DNA of 35,642 nucleotides from a virus: IMG/VR virus record IMGVR_UViG_3300046703_000032, positions 1 to 35,642 of that record. One strand, given 5' to 3'. The notes under the pieces were generated by a model. It searched no databases. It was given only the letters and a program-made list of their open reading frames with translations, and had not been told where the DNA came from. Shown piece by piece: positions 7,218 through 13,774 of this stretch; within the stretch, counting starts at the first letter, position 1; each line of letters opens with the position of its first letter. A program made the position numbers and the translations under genes.

Positions 7218-7409
7218 TTACCATCCTGCCGGGAGCATCCCGCTTCTTGCCCATGCCCCGATCTGCCAGACCATGTAAAAGCAGAACGCGAACAACACCA
7301 GGTTGCAGATCGTGAAGTGGGGGCCCAGCCACCAGAGGAAGCGGCGCCACAGGCTAGGGCGCTTGTACCGCCGGATGCGCGAATACAGCACTTCGTTCAG
7401 ATCACTCAT
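7218..7409 (-). CDS. 63-residue membrane protein
   Basis: The N-terminal half is basic and aromatic (SRIRRYKRPSLWRRFLWWL). A single transmembrane helix follows (ICNLVLFAFCFYMVWQIGAWA). A GAGGAGAGACC ribosome binding site precedes the ATG. It pairs with the next 59-residue membrane protein; the two may form one functional unit. The function is not recognised. Confidence 0.75.
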   Translation of the reverse strand: MSDLNEVLYSRIRRYKRPSLWRRFLWWLGPHFTICNLVLFAFCFYMVWQIGAWARSGMLPAGW

Positions 7410-7424
7410 GGTCTCTCCTCTAGG

Positions 7425-7492
7425 ACTGCCCTGCCGGATGGGAACCGCTTTTACGGGCTGGCATGAGGCCAGTGTTCACCCGGAAGGGCAGT
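7425..7492 (-). promoter_or_regulatory. Structured intergenic RNA, possible three-way junction
   Basis: The spacer between the RecT-partner gene and the 63-residue membrane gene folds back on itself. An outer stem of 8 bp (7425-7432 with 7485-7492) continues after one mismatch with 4 bp (7434-7437 with 7480-7483). It encloses a 5 bp hairpin (7458-7462 with 7468-7472) and a weak 3 bp hairpin. There is no T tract, so it is not a classic terminator. The ribosome binding site of the next gene follows directly, so it could regulate translation or protect the message. Confidence 0.5.
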
Positions 7493-7497
7493 GGGTT

Positions 7498-8028
7498 CTA
7501 TTGCGCCAGATAGGCCGTCAGGTCCGTAGCAATTTGCACTCTGGCTTCCTTGCTCACCACGATCGGCGCATTCTCCAGAACACCAGCCGCCGCGGCCTTC
7601 TCTGTGCGCTTCGTGTCCAAGGTGAGCAGTCCGAATACCTTCTGCTCTATGGCCCAGGCGCGAAGTTGCGCGGCGTCGTAGTCAAAGCGCGTGTACATCT
7701 TCACGCTCACGCCCGCGAAGACGGCTTTCTCCCCATTGGCCTTGAACTCATCCAGAGCCGCCTTGCGGACCGCGGCGTCGAGGGCCATCAGGGTCGCAGA
7801 TGTCTCAGTTTGCAACTGCTTGGCAGCCGCCAGGTTCTTGTACGCCAGTGTCTCCTCCAGAATCGCCTGTGCGCTTTTTACCACTTGGTCGGCGTCAGCC
7901 ACGTTCTGCCGTTGGACAGCAAGCGCCTTCATCAGTTGGGGCAGTCCCTTCAGGGCTGTCCACCAGGGCGCCTCGGGGGCAACCGGCTCCATCATGGTCT
8001 CAATGGCGCCTGTGGGTGTCTCGCTCAT
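7498..8028 (-). CDS. RecT-adjacent conserved phage protein
   Basis: 176 residues, mostly helical. A charged coiled-coil-like middle part (residues 40-95) is followed by a small domain with VKMYTRFDYDAAQLRAWAI, FGLLTLDTKRTEKAAAAG and PIVVSKEARVQI. The YD...A..WA...L.LD motif recurs in phage proteins beside recombinases, but I do not know an assigned activity. The start overlaps the RecT stop by ATGA (8025-8028). By context it may assist single-strand annealing or protect DNA ends; that is inference. Confidence 0.7.
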   Translation of the reverse strand: MSETPTGAIETMMEPVAPEAPWWTALKGLPQLMKALAVQRQNVADADQVVKSAQAILEETLAYKNLAAAKQLQTETSATLMALDAAVRKAALDEFKANGEKAVFAGVSVKMYTRFDYDAAQLRAWAIEQKVFGLLTLDTKRTEKAAAAGVLENAPIVVSKEARVQIATDLTAYLAQ

Positions 8029-9065
8029 GCTGGTTTCCCCCCTTCAGCGTCATTCCGCATGCACAGATGTGGCCATACGCGCGGGTCACTGAGGCTGGGT
8101 ATCTTCACCCTGGCGATGCTAGCCCGAATGGCGAACGCATTGCCCACGGTCTTGCTGTCTGGCATTCTATACCTGGGCAGCCACCGCGCCGCCAGGTCGC
8201 ATAATTCCTGCTCGCTGTGGTAGGTGACGGTGGCGGGGCGCTCGCTCGCGGGAATGACCGCTGTATCAAAGGGAATGTTCGCCGCCACTACAACCGGCAT
8301 TCCTTCCGGCTGATAGGGGGTCTCAGGGACGGGTTTGCGGATGATGTTCTCCCCGAACACCGGCGCTGCCTCCGTGAACTCGGCCGGTTGCGCCTCGTCC
8401 TGCCGTGGCGCCTGCAGTTGTACCGTGGGCTCCGATTCCTTGCCGGGTTCGTGCCCGTTGCCTAGCACCTCTCCGGTCTCCTCGTCTACCACCTGCATCT
8501 GCATCTGTGCGCCATCCATCTGAGGCACGATCATGGGGAACGCATTGCGGAGCGCATCCACGAAGGCCCGCTTGCGCGCGAGCTGGAAGTGGTTCATCTT
8601 GGACTTCTCGTCCGCTCCCACCACGCCGAAGCCACTGACGCGGTAGTTGCCGCTGTGGCGCACCGACGAAACCGCCTTGAAGACATTGCAGCACATGGCC
8701 ACGTCGCCTTTCTGCACACCCATGGCCGCCCCTTCCTCTGGCGTGCAGAAGCGGAACTCGTTACCCTGATAGAGCCCGCTGCGTTCCGCGTTCCGCAGCC
8801 ACCCGCCGCGCCCGATCCCCAGGGCATAGCCCGTGATAGACCACACGCCCGTCCGGTCGTCCTTGCGCTTCTGCGGTACGGCGTAGACCTCACCGAGGAA
8901 GGGGTCCAGGCCGTTGTGGACAGCTAACATACTCATGGCGCGCCGCGTAGGCTCCGGGAGCGTATTGCCACCCGACAGAAACTCCATCATGGCCTTCGCC
9001 ATCTCGTCTATTTGCGCCGCCACCTCTCCCGGCGTTGGTTTCGTGATTAGCGCTCTCTCGTCCAT
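8025..9065 (-). CDS. recT: RecT family single-strand annealing protein
   Basis: 346 residues. The core has the RecT signatures: AVHNGLDPFLGEVYAVPQ, WSITGYALGIGRGGWLRNAE, YRVSGFGVV and QLARKRAFVDALRNAFP. A Pro/Glu-rich linker and a small C-terminal domain follow from about residue 200. RecT proteins anneal complementary single strands for phage recombination and concatemer formation, usually with a RecE-type exonuclease; no such exonuclease is recognisable next to it, so an alternative nuclease or a host enzyme would be needed. GGAGAGGAGGAGAGAC precedes the ATG. It is translationally coupled to the next gene. Confidence 0.92.
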   Translation of the reverse strand: MDERALITKPTPGEVAAQIDEMAKAMMEFLSGGNTLPEPTRRAMSMLAVHNGLDPFLGEVYAVPQKRKDDRTGVWSITGYALGIGRGGWLRNAERSGLYQGNEFRFCTPEEGAAMGVQKGDVAMCCNVFKAVSSVRHSGNYRVSGFGVVGADEKSKMNHFQLARKRAFVDALRNAFPMIVPQMDGAQMQMQVVDEETGEVLGNGHEPGKESEPTVQLQAPRQDEAQPAEFTEAAPVFGENIIRKPVPETPYQPEGMPVVVAANIPFDTAVIPASERPATVTYHSEQELCDLAARWLPRYRMPDSKTVGNAFAIRASIARVKIPSLSDPRVWPHLCMRNDAEGGKPA

Positions 9066-9082
9066 GTCTCTCCTCCTCTCCG

Positions 9083-9172
9083 TTATCGATCCCTGCCCGG
9101 CATTTGGTCCTCGTCTGGCTCCTCGTCTTCCTCCGGCTCGTCAGGCGGCTCGTAGTACCAATCTTCGTTCAT
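9083..9172 (-). CDS. 29-residue acidic miniprotein
   Basis: A very short frame beginning MNEDWYYEPPDEPEEDEEP, with about half its residues Asp or Glu. Its ATG overlaps the upstream stop by ATGA (9169-9172) and it ends 18 bases before the RecT start, the spacing expected of a real gene in this operon. Highly acidic phage miniproteins can mimic DNA and inhibit host nucleases or nucleoid proteins; this is only a possibility here. Confidence 0.55.
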   Translation of the reverse strand: MNEDWYYEPPDEPEEDEEPDEDQMPGRDR

Positions 9173-9468
9173 CGCCGCACCACCTTGGCCTGTTCCAGGC
9201 AGTAGCTCGGCCACTCTGCCCGATACATGCCACACACCAGCCCCGCGTCCTTCGCCGCTTTCGCGCTGGCGAAGCTGCGCAACAGATCCTGGCATTCCAC
9301 GCAGCTGCTCGTCTGCCGTCCGTTCGGTAGGCAACTGGCGAAGACGCCTTCCGGCAGGTCTGTGCGCCGCCCGGGCCGCGCTCGATAATCCACCTTGCCA
9401 TGCCCTCCTGTCCAGGGATGTGCGAACTCCGTCGGGTCGATCTGGTACTGCCCGTCTACGATTGGCAT
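9169..9468 (-). CDS. Small Cys-containing hypothetical protein
   Basis: 99 residues from the ATG at 9468, which has GGAGGCGAG before it. Four Cys lie at regular spacings (FASCLPNGRQTSSCVECQDLL, later LVCGMYRAEWPSYCLEQ), so it may bind a metal. The N-terminus reads MPIVDGQYQIDPTEFAHPW. The family is not recognised. It overlaps both neighbours. Confidence 0.68.
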   Translation of the reverse strand: MPIVDGQYQIDPTEFAHPWTGGHGKVDYRARPGRRTDLPEGVFASCLPNGRQTSSCVECQDLLRSFASAKAAKDAGLVCGMYRAEWPSYCLEQAKVVRR

Positions 9469-9698
9469 CTCGCCTCCTGCTTCTCTACCCATACTCCCAG
9501 GGCCGCCACGATCTCCAGAAGCATAACCTCTCCCAGCCCGTTGTGATGGGCCGCCGGGTTGTGCGCCGAGACGTTGACGCTGATTGTCTCGCACATCTGC
9601 TTGATGTGCGCCTGCTCTTCCGGCGTCATTGCCTTCAGTACGGCGGCCTGCGCTTCTCTCCGGCAGGCGGCGAAGGCGTCGCTGGTCTTTGTAATCAT
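9456..9698 (-). CDS. Small helical hypothetical protein
   Basis: 80 residues from the ATG at 9698, preceded by GAGGAGAGGAC. It looks all-helical (SDAFAACRREAQAAVLKAM, PEEQAHIKQMCETI, GEVMLLEIVAALGVW). It overlaps the next gene by 13 bases. It is the second gene of the early operon; no family is recognised. Confidence 0.68.
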   Translation of the reverse strand: MITKTSDAFAACRREAQAAVLKAMTPEEQAHIKQMCETISVNVSAHNPAAHHNGLGEVMLLEIVAALGVWVEKQEARCQS

Positions 9699-9760
9699 GT
9701 CCTCTCCTCTATGCTTCCATGATACACCAGGACCGCCTGGGATGCAATACCCCAAAGGTA

Positions 9761-9961
9761 TTAGAGCCGCGCCGTGAACTCCTCTGTCGTCATTGGCTCA
9801 ATGGGCATCTGCCCGGCCAGCCACTCATAGACGATGGCCCGGAGTGCGTCGCTGATGCGCCCGCCTATCCGCGTTCCCTCGGTGTCCAGCGCCTCGTATG
9901 CTTCTCGTGACACCCTGGCGCACACCACCAGCCCGTACCCGTCATCTCTCTGCTTGATCAT
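9761..9961 (-). CDS. Ribbon-helix-helix-like DNA-binding protein
   Basis: 66 residues from the ATG at 9961. A predicted strand (YGLVVCARVS) is followed by two helices (REAYEALDTEGTRIG and RISDALRAIVYEWLA), the order of a ribbon-helix-helix repressor. There is no ribosome binding site; the predicted transcription start falls on the A of the ATG, so the mRNA is probably leaderless. As the first gene behind a near-consensus promoter it is a likely early autoregulator. An alternative longer start (9988) would lie inside the promoter. Confidence 0.7.
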   Translation of the reverse strand: MIKQRDDGYGLVVCARVSREAYEALDTEGTRIGGRISDALRAIVYEWLAGQMPIEPMTTEEFTARL

Positions 9962-9967
9962 GGCGTC

Positions 9968-9996
9968 ATTGTATACGATAGCCGCCAATCTGTCAA
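9968..9996 (-). promoter_or_regulatory. Main early promoter, near-consensus sigma70
   Basis: -35 TTGACA (9996-9991), a 17-base spacer (9990-9974) and -10 TACAAT (9973-9968), 11 of 12 consensus bases. The predicted +1 is 9961, the first base of the start codon. It drives the leftward early operon. Confidence 0.82.
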
Positions 9997-10092
9997 GGCC
10001 ATCCCAGGACGTATTGGTGGCAGATAGTCGCGCCGTTTGTGCCCGTTCTCATGCATGCTCGCTGTTTTGCCCTGTTTTGCTTTCCCGACAGA

Positions 10093-10120
10093 GACGCCCC
10101 CGGCTTTCACCGAGGGCGTC
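10093..10120 (-). terminator. GC-rich hairpin between late and early operons
   Basis: An 11 bp stem (10093-10103 with 10110-10120; one wobble) with a 6-base loop. It lies 22 bases after the holin-like gene stop and before the early promoter, where late transcription should end. The bases after the stem in the minus sense are TCTCTGTC, poor in T, so termination may be weak or factor-assisted. Confidence 0.6.
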
Positions 10121-10124
10121 AACC

Positions 10125-10141
10125 TGTGACAGTCTGTCACA
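10125..10141. promoter_or_regulatory. Perfect 8+1+8 palindrome, possible operator
   Basis: TGTGACAG-T-CTGTCACA is a perfect inverted repeat with a single central base. It lies just after the holin-like gene and about 130 bases upstream of the early promoter. A one-base loop cannot form an RNA hairpin at full length, so a dimeric DNA-binding protein site is likelier. No second copy was noticed. Confidence 0.5.
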
Positions 10142-10142
10142 C

Positions 10143-10490
10143 CTACTTCGTCGCTTCCTTCGCGGCCTTCTCGGTCAACGTAGTCGGCACTTCCGCCACC
10201 AGCTCCACATTGGCTAGGCTGGGCTTCGCCGTGACGCTGGCCGCGGACACAACCGCCGCAGATTCGATCCTAGCGATCTCCAGCTTGGCCGCCATTGATG
10301 TTGACCCCACTTCCCGCGCCGCGTCGTTCACACAATACGTCACGATGAGGACGCCGAGCAGCAGGTCAATATTTTGCCAGATAGCCGGTGGGAAGTTCGG
10401 CCACAATCCGAAGATGATAGACTGGCTCAAGGCCAGGACCGCAAGCCACCATTTCCTCGAAGAGAGGAGTTGCCGAAGTACTTCGGGCAT
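10143..10490 (-). CDS. Holin-like membrane protein
   Basis: 115 residues. Two hydrophobic segments lie at about 14-30 (WWLAVLALSQSIIFGLW) and 36-53 (IWQNIDLLLGVLIVTYCV), followed by a charged, helical tail of about 55 residues. Size, topology and its place right after the lysin suggest a class II holin or a similar lysis membrane protein. GGGGGTAACTTGCA precedes the ATG. The plus-strand HNH cassette separates it from the lysin gene; its own start codon overlaps the -35 of the HNH promoter. Confidence 0.65.
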   Translation of the reverse strand: MPEVLRQLLSSRKWWLAVLALSQSIIFGLWPNFPPAIWQNIDLLLGVLIVTYCVNDAAREVGSTSMAAKLEIARIESAAVVSAASVTAKPSLANVELVAEVPTTLTEKAAKEATK

Positions 10491-10518
10491 TGCAAGTTAC
10501 CCCCTTTTGTGCTATAAT
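10490..10518 (+). promoter_or_regulatory. Plus-strand promoter of the NUMOD4-HNH gene
   Basis: -35 TTGCAA (10490-10495), a 17-base spacer and a perfect -10 TATAAT (10513-10518). The predicted +1 is 10525, the first base of leader stem A. It is the only convincing plus-strand promoter seen in the window. Confidence 0.75.
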
Positions 10519-10524
10519 GTGTCC

Positions 10525-10613
10525 GCTTGGACGACACGACAACGCTATATTGCGGGTTCCTACGGCTCATGCTGCGTGTTGTCCAAGCAACAATCGCGTT
10601 CAGCATGGGCCGT
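10525..10613 (+). ncRNA. Pseudoknot-like 5' leader of the NUMOD4-HNH gene
   Basis: Four blocks in the order A, B, A', B'. A (10525-10538) pairs with A' (10575-10588) over 14 bp with one wobble. B (10562-10574) pairs with B' (10601-10613) over 13 bp with one wobble. No base separates B from A', so the stems can stack coaxially. Both wobbles are G-U in the plus-strand RNA and would be A-C mismatches in the opposite strand. The transcript should start exactly at A, and GGAGGTG follows B' by ten bases. The topology is the same as in the leader at 6862-6973, without sequence similarity. Confidence 0.78.
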
Positions 10614-10634
10614 TTCATTTTGTGGAGGTGTGAC

Positions 10635-11369
10635 ATGGAAACCGAAACGTGGAAACCAATCCCCGGCCATGACGGGTACGAAGCTAGCGACCTTGGGCGG
10701 ATACGGTCACTCTATTATGGAGATAGGGGACATGGCAGGATACGACGGAGGATTCCACGGATACTGTCTTCGCACCCAAACAAACACGGTTATATCAGGG
10801 TTTGCCTTAGCACCCCGACTCGCGATAGCTATTCCGCACATGCGCTTGTTCTCCTAACTTTCGTTGGTCCATGCCCCGCTGGCCTAGAAGCATGTCATTG
10901 GGATGGCAACGGAACAAACAACCGCCTTGATAACTTGCGTTGGGACACCCGACTTCATAATCACGCGGACCAGAAAAGACATGGTACCCGCATCGCTGGA
11001 GAGCATCACCCAAATACTACGCTGACGGAACAGGAAGTGCTGGAGATAAGACGCCTGTGGGCAGCAGGGACAAATAGCCCAACGCTAGCCGCTATGTTTC
11101 ATGTTTCCTACCAAACCACGTGGAGAATCGCCGTTGGGAAGTCCTGGACCGAAACGGCCAGTGGATCGCCCTATCGCCGCCGCCCCTCACTGTCAGACGA
11201 AACGATATTGTCCCTCTACCAACAGTATGAGGCCGGCACTACGGTAAGAGAACTCACCCAACTGTATCACATTCCTGAATCATCGATGTATTCTCTACTC
11301 AACAGGAACCGACCGTTAGGAAAGGCGCGTGGAGAGCGATGGCATAAGTCTCATCTCACGGCCAAGTAA
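10635..11369 (+). CDS. HNH homing endonuclease with NUMOD4 and HTH repeats
   Basis: 244 residues from the ATG at 10635, preceded by GGAGGTGTGAC; the frame stays open upstream, but that part is the structured leader. Residues 5-35 match NUMOD4 (WKPIPGHDGYEASDLGRIRS). The HNH nuclease core follows at about 70-115 (SAHALVLLTFVGP, ACHWDGNGTNNRLDNLRW). Two helix-turn-helix repeats follow (LTEQEVLEIRRLWAAG with WRIAVGKSW; LSDETILSLYQQYEAG with SMYSLLNRN), typical DNA-recognition tails. It is one of only two plus-strand genes found and lies between lysin and holin-like genes without interrupting either. Confidence 0.93.
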   Translation: METETWKPIPGHDGYEASDLGRIRSLYYGDRGHGRIRRRIPRILSSHPNKHGYIRVCLSTPTRDSYSAHALVLLTFVGPCPAGLEACHWDGNGTNNRLDNLRWDTRLHNHADQKRHGTRIAGEHHPNTTLTEQEVLEIRRLWAAGTNSPTLAAMFHVSYQTTWRIAVGKSWTETASGSPYRRRPSLSDETILSLYQQYEAGTTVRELTQLYHIPESSMYSLLNRNRPLGKARGERWHKSHLTAK

Positions 11370-11416
11370 GCATTGCTTATACCAGTTACGGAAGTGGTTT
11401 GTCAAACCCCCCTTTT

Positions 11417-11443
11417 CAGTTGTCTACGTTTGGTAGATGACTG
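11417..11443 (+). promoter_or_regulatory. Hairpin after the HNH gene
   Basis: An 11 bp stem (11417-11427 with 11433-11443) with loop GTTTG. Two pairs are wobbles that are G-U only in plus-strand RNA. It stands 47 bases after the HNH stop and just before the end of the convergent lysin gene. There is no T tract after it, so it may be a 3'-end stabiliser or part of the cassette boundary rather than a terminator. Confidence 0.5.
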
Positions 11444-11445
11444 CC

Positions 11446-13545
11446 CTATAGTGCAATGTGCTTGACGTTACCCCAATCGTTCATCCTAGTATAGACGAAC
11501 GTCGCTCCGGCCCCGATGTACACCTGGCCTCGGTAGAAAGCGCAATCGATCGTGAAGTCAAACGTCTCTCGGATAGGAACCCCCAACCCGTGTGCCAGCG
11601 CATATTTGGGGAAGGCGAAGTCCGCGTTGTATGCCACCCCCATGCTATTCCATGCCGCGTTCTTGAGCTGCTCGAATGTCGGCAACTGTGTGGCGCAAAC
11701 CGCACGCGCCCGATCCATGTATTGCAGGTACGTACCTGCATTGAAGGTTGCCCAGTCGCCCCACGCTGTCCCCGAATGGCTGATAATGAACGCCGCCGCC
11801 GCATTCTTGGCCGGGTCGAATGCCTCGACGTCAGTGGGCACTAGCAACGGCCATGCCTTGTCATTGATCTGGAATAGCCCCCTATCCGTTGAATCATTCC
11901 AGGCGTTGTAGTTGGTCGCGTCTGCCTTGCCCCCACTCTCGGCCAGCGCCACGGCCACGGCGATAGTCAGCCCCTCCCCCGTGAATCCAGCACCCCGGCA
12001 CACAGCGGCGATCTGTGCGTCGGTCAGGATGGATGGTACTACAGGCGGTATCACGGTGGCAGGACGCGCCGTCTTTGGCAGGTCCTTGTATGCTTGCACC
12101 GCGTCGATCCACACGCCATCAGAGTTGAACCAGGTCTGATACTCGAAACTCATGTCCGGGTTGCCAAAGCCCCGGTTCGCCATGAGCCAGAAGCCGGTAC
12201 ACAGATACCAGCCCGGGTACTTCCCGGCCGCCATGTCCTTCGCAATCTGGACATACCCGTCAGATACGGACTGCTTTGTGTTGGCCGGGTATCGGCCATC
12301 CTGCTGGTCCCCTGGCCAGATACCGCCCTCGGTAGACAGCACCGGCAGGTCCAGCCCCGTCTCGCGCAACATCAGATCGTGTACCGCCTGGTACTTGAGC
12401 CAGCAATTCGAGGCGCCAGGGTCAAGAAGCTTCTGGCCGTGATTCTCAGCACTCTGATTGATAACGTCAAACGGGTAGTCCAGCGGATGGTTCAGCGCGG
12501 CGTTGTGCACAGCGATGGCGCACTTCGCCATCTTGGGCAATCCCCAGTTGTCCTTGAGATACCAGATCATCTTCTGGAGGTACTCAATATCGTCTCTATG
12601 GCCACCCGGCGACATGGCCGTAATCAGCGGAATGCCGCCACAGGCAATGATGTAGTCGGCGTCCACCATGAAGCCCTTAGCCGACTGAACCGGCGCGTCT
12701 GCTGGGATGGTCCCTGACTTCTGCTCCCAGTTTACGTTGTCCTCATTCGAACATTCGTAGTATTTGCACCCGGCGGCAATCAGCAACGGTACGGCCTCTT
12801 TCGTCTTCGGCGCATCGTTCAGCGTTCCCGGTTGTGGTGTGGGCCGGTAGAGCCGGACAATAGGCTCCATCCCCGCCGCCTTGACGGCCTTGACACAGGC
12901 CAGGCTGGAGCCCTCCACGTCAAGCAGCTTCACCCAGGAGAATCCCATCGCCTTGAGCTGGCCGATTGCCCAATCCGGGCCATCCTCTCCGAGTGGAAAG
13001 AACGCGTTGGCGCCCCCGTGGATCCCCAGTCCTGTGTCATTCGCCGGTCGCGGGTACTTGGAAAGGTCCGCGATGAACACCAGAAACCCGCCGATGATAC
13101 CGGCAATCATCATCAGCAACGGCGCGGAGATCCCCGACCGCCCCTTGTTCTCGTACTGACTCCGCTCCAACAGGGAGATGCGCTCCATCAGTTGTGATTG
13201 AGACGCCTGCAACTGCGTCGCCATCGTGGTCGCCGTCGTAGCCACGAGGGATCGCAGGGTCTCGGCGCTGACCACCACCTGATTCGCAAGTACAGTCGCT
13301 TGTGCGGCGGCTCGTTCATTGGCGATTGCAACCGCCCCCACGTCTACCGCCCTGATGGCGTCAATGCGCTTGGCCTCGGCTTGGGCGAGCTGCTGAGTGT
13401 AGACCGTGTGCATCGAGATTTGCTCTTCGATGCGCTTTAGCTCCGACCGCTGAACATCGTCGATGCGCTTGATGGCAGACTCGACCAAGGCAAGAACGTT
13501 AGCAGTTGGATCTATGGAAGGCTTCCCCCCATGATTGTCAGCCAT
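11446..13545 (-). CDS. Membrane-anchored multidomain lysin
   Basis: 699 residues from the ATG at 13545, preceded by GGAGGATCGTCAG. Residues 1-135 form a long coiled coil of the type seen in small phage membrane proteins (AQAEAKRIDAIRAVDVGAVA, LMERISLLERSQYENKGR). One transmembrane helix follows at about 141-161. A glycoside-hydrolase-like TIM-barrel region spans about 170-500 (LKAMGFSWVKLLDVEG, YYECSNEDN, VLSTEGGIW with a likely catalytic Glu). A lysozyme/SLT-like domain spans about 515-620 (VALAESGGKADATNYNAW with a catalytic-type Glu, and RGLFQIN). Cell-wall cleavage at lysis or entry is likely. The fusion of a membrane coiled-coil module to two hydrolase-like domains is unusual. Confidence 0.82.
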   Translation of the reverse strand: MADNHGGKPSIDPTANVLALVESAIKRIDDVQRSELKRIEEQISMHTVYTQQLAQAEAKRIDAIRAVDVGAVAIANERAAAQATVLANQVVVSAETLRSLVATTATTMATQLQASQSQLMERISLLERSQYENKGRSGISAPLLMMIAGIIGGFLVFIADLSKYPRPANDTGLGIHGGANAFFPLGEDGPDWAIGQLKAMGFSWVKLLDVEGSSLACVKAVKAAGMEPIVRLYRPTPQPGTLNDAPKTKEAVPLLIAAGCKYYECSNEDNVNWEQKSGTIPADAPVQSAKGFMVDADYIIACGGIPLITAMSPGGHRDDIEYLQKMIWYLKDNWGLPKMAKCAIAVHNAALNHPLDYPFDVINQSAENHGQKLLDPGASNCWLKYQAVHDLMLRETGLDLPVLSTEGGIWPGDQQDGRYPANTKQSVSDGYVQIAKDMAAGKYPGWYLCTGFWLMANRGFGNPDMSFEYQTWFNSDGVWIDAVQAYKDLPKTARPATVIPPVVPSILTDAQIAAVCRGAGFTGEGLTIAVAVALAESGGKADATNYNAWNDSTDRGLFQINDKAWPLLVPTDVEAFDPAKNAAAAFIISHSGTAWGDWATFNAGTYLQYMDRARAVCATQLPTFEQLKNAAWNSMGVAYNADFAFPKYALAHGLGVPIRETFDFTIDCAFYRGQVYIGAGATFVYTRMNDWGNVKHIAL

Positions 13546-13567
13546 CTGACGATCCTCCGTCACCTAT

Positions 13568-13774
13568 TCACACCACCACGATCGCCTGTATAGCGAGTAA
13601 AAGGTCCGTTTCCATTTCTATCTCCCCCTCCCGCACCATCTCCATGGCGCTGTCCGATAGTGTGCTCTCCGCCTCGGCGTCCAGCTTGCGCCGCGTGCCC
13701 AGCGCGGTGATCAGCGCCCCGATGCCAGTCACGAGGCCGGTCACGATGCCAATCATCCCCCAATCAATCGTCAC
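13568..13774 (-). CDS. Small single-pass membrane protein, possible holin
   Basis: 68 residues with a GTG start. One hydrophobic segment (GMIGIVTGLVTGIGALITALG) is followed by a charged helix. It overlaps the end of the upstream membrane-protein gene by 11 bases and precedes the lysin by 22 bases. A holin or pinholin-like role fits size, topology and place. The G-rich stretch upstream may act as a ribosome binding site but is not well spaced, so translation is probably coupled. Confidence 0.6.
   Translation of the reverse strand: MTIDWGMIGIVTGLVTGIGALITALGTRRKLDAEAESTLSDSAMEMVREGEIEMETDLLLAIQAIVVV

Noticed and set aside
10490-11443. HEARO/IsrB-type RNA and nuclease
   Set aside because: The protein is a NUMOD4-HNH with HTH repeats and lacks RuvC-type motifs, so the leader is not assigned to that class.
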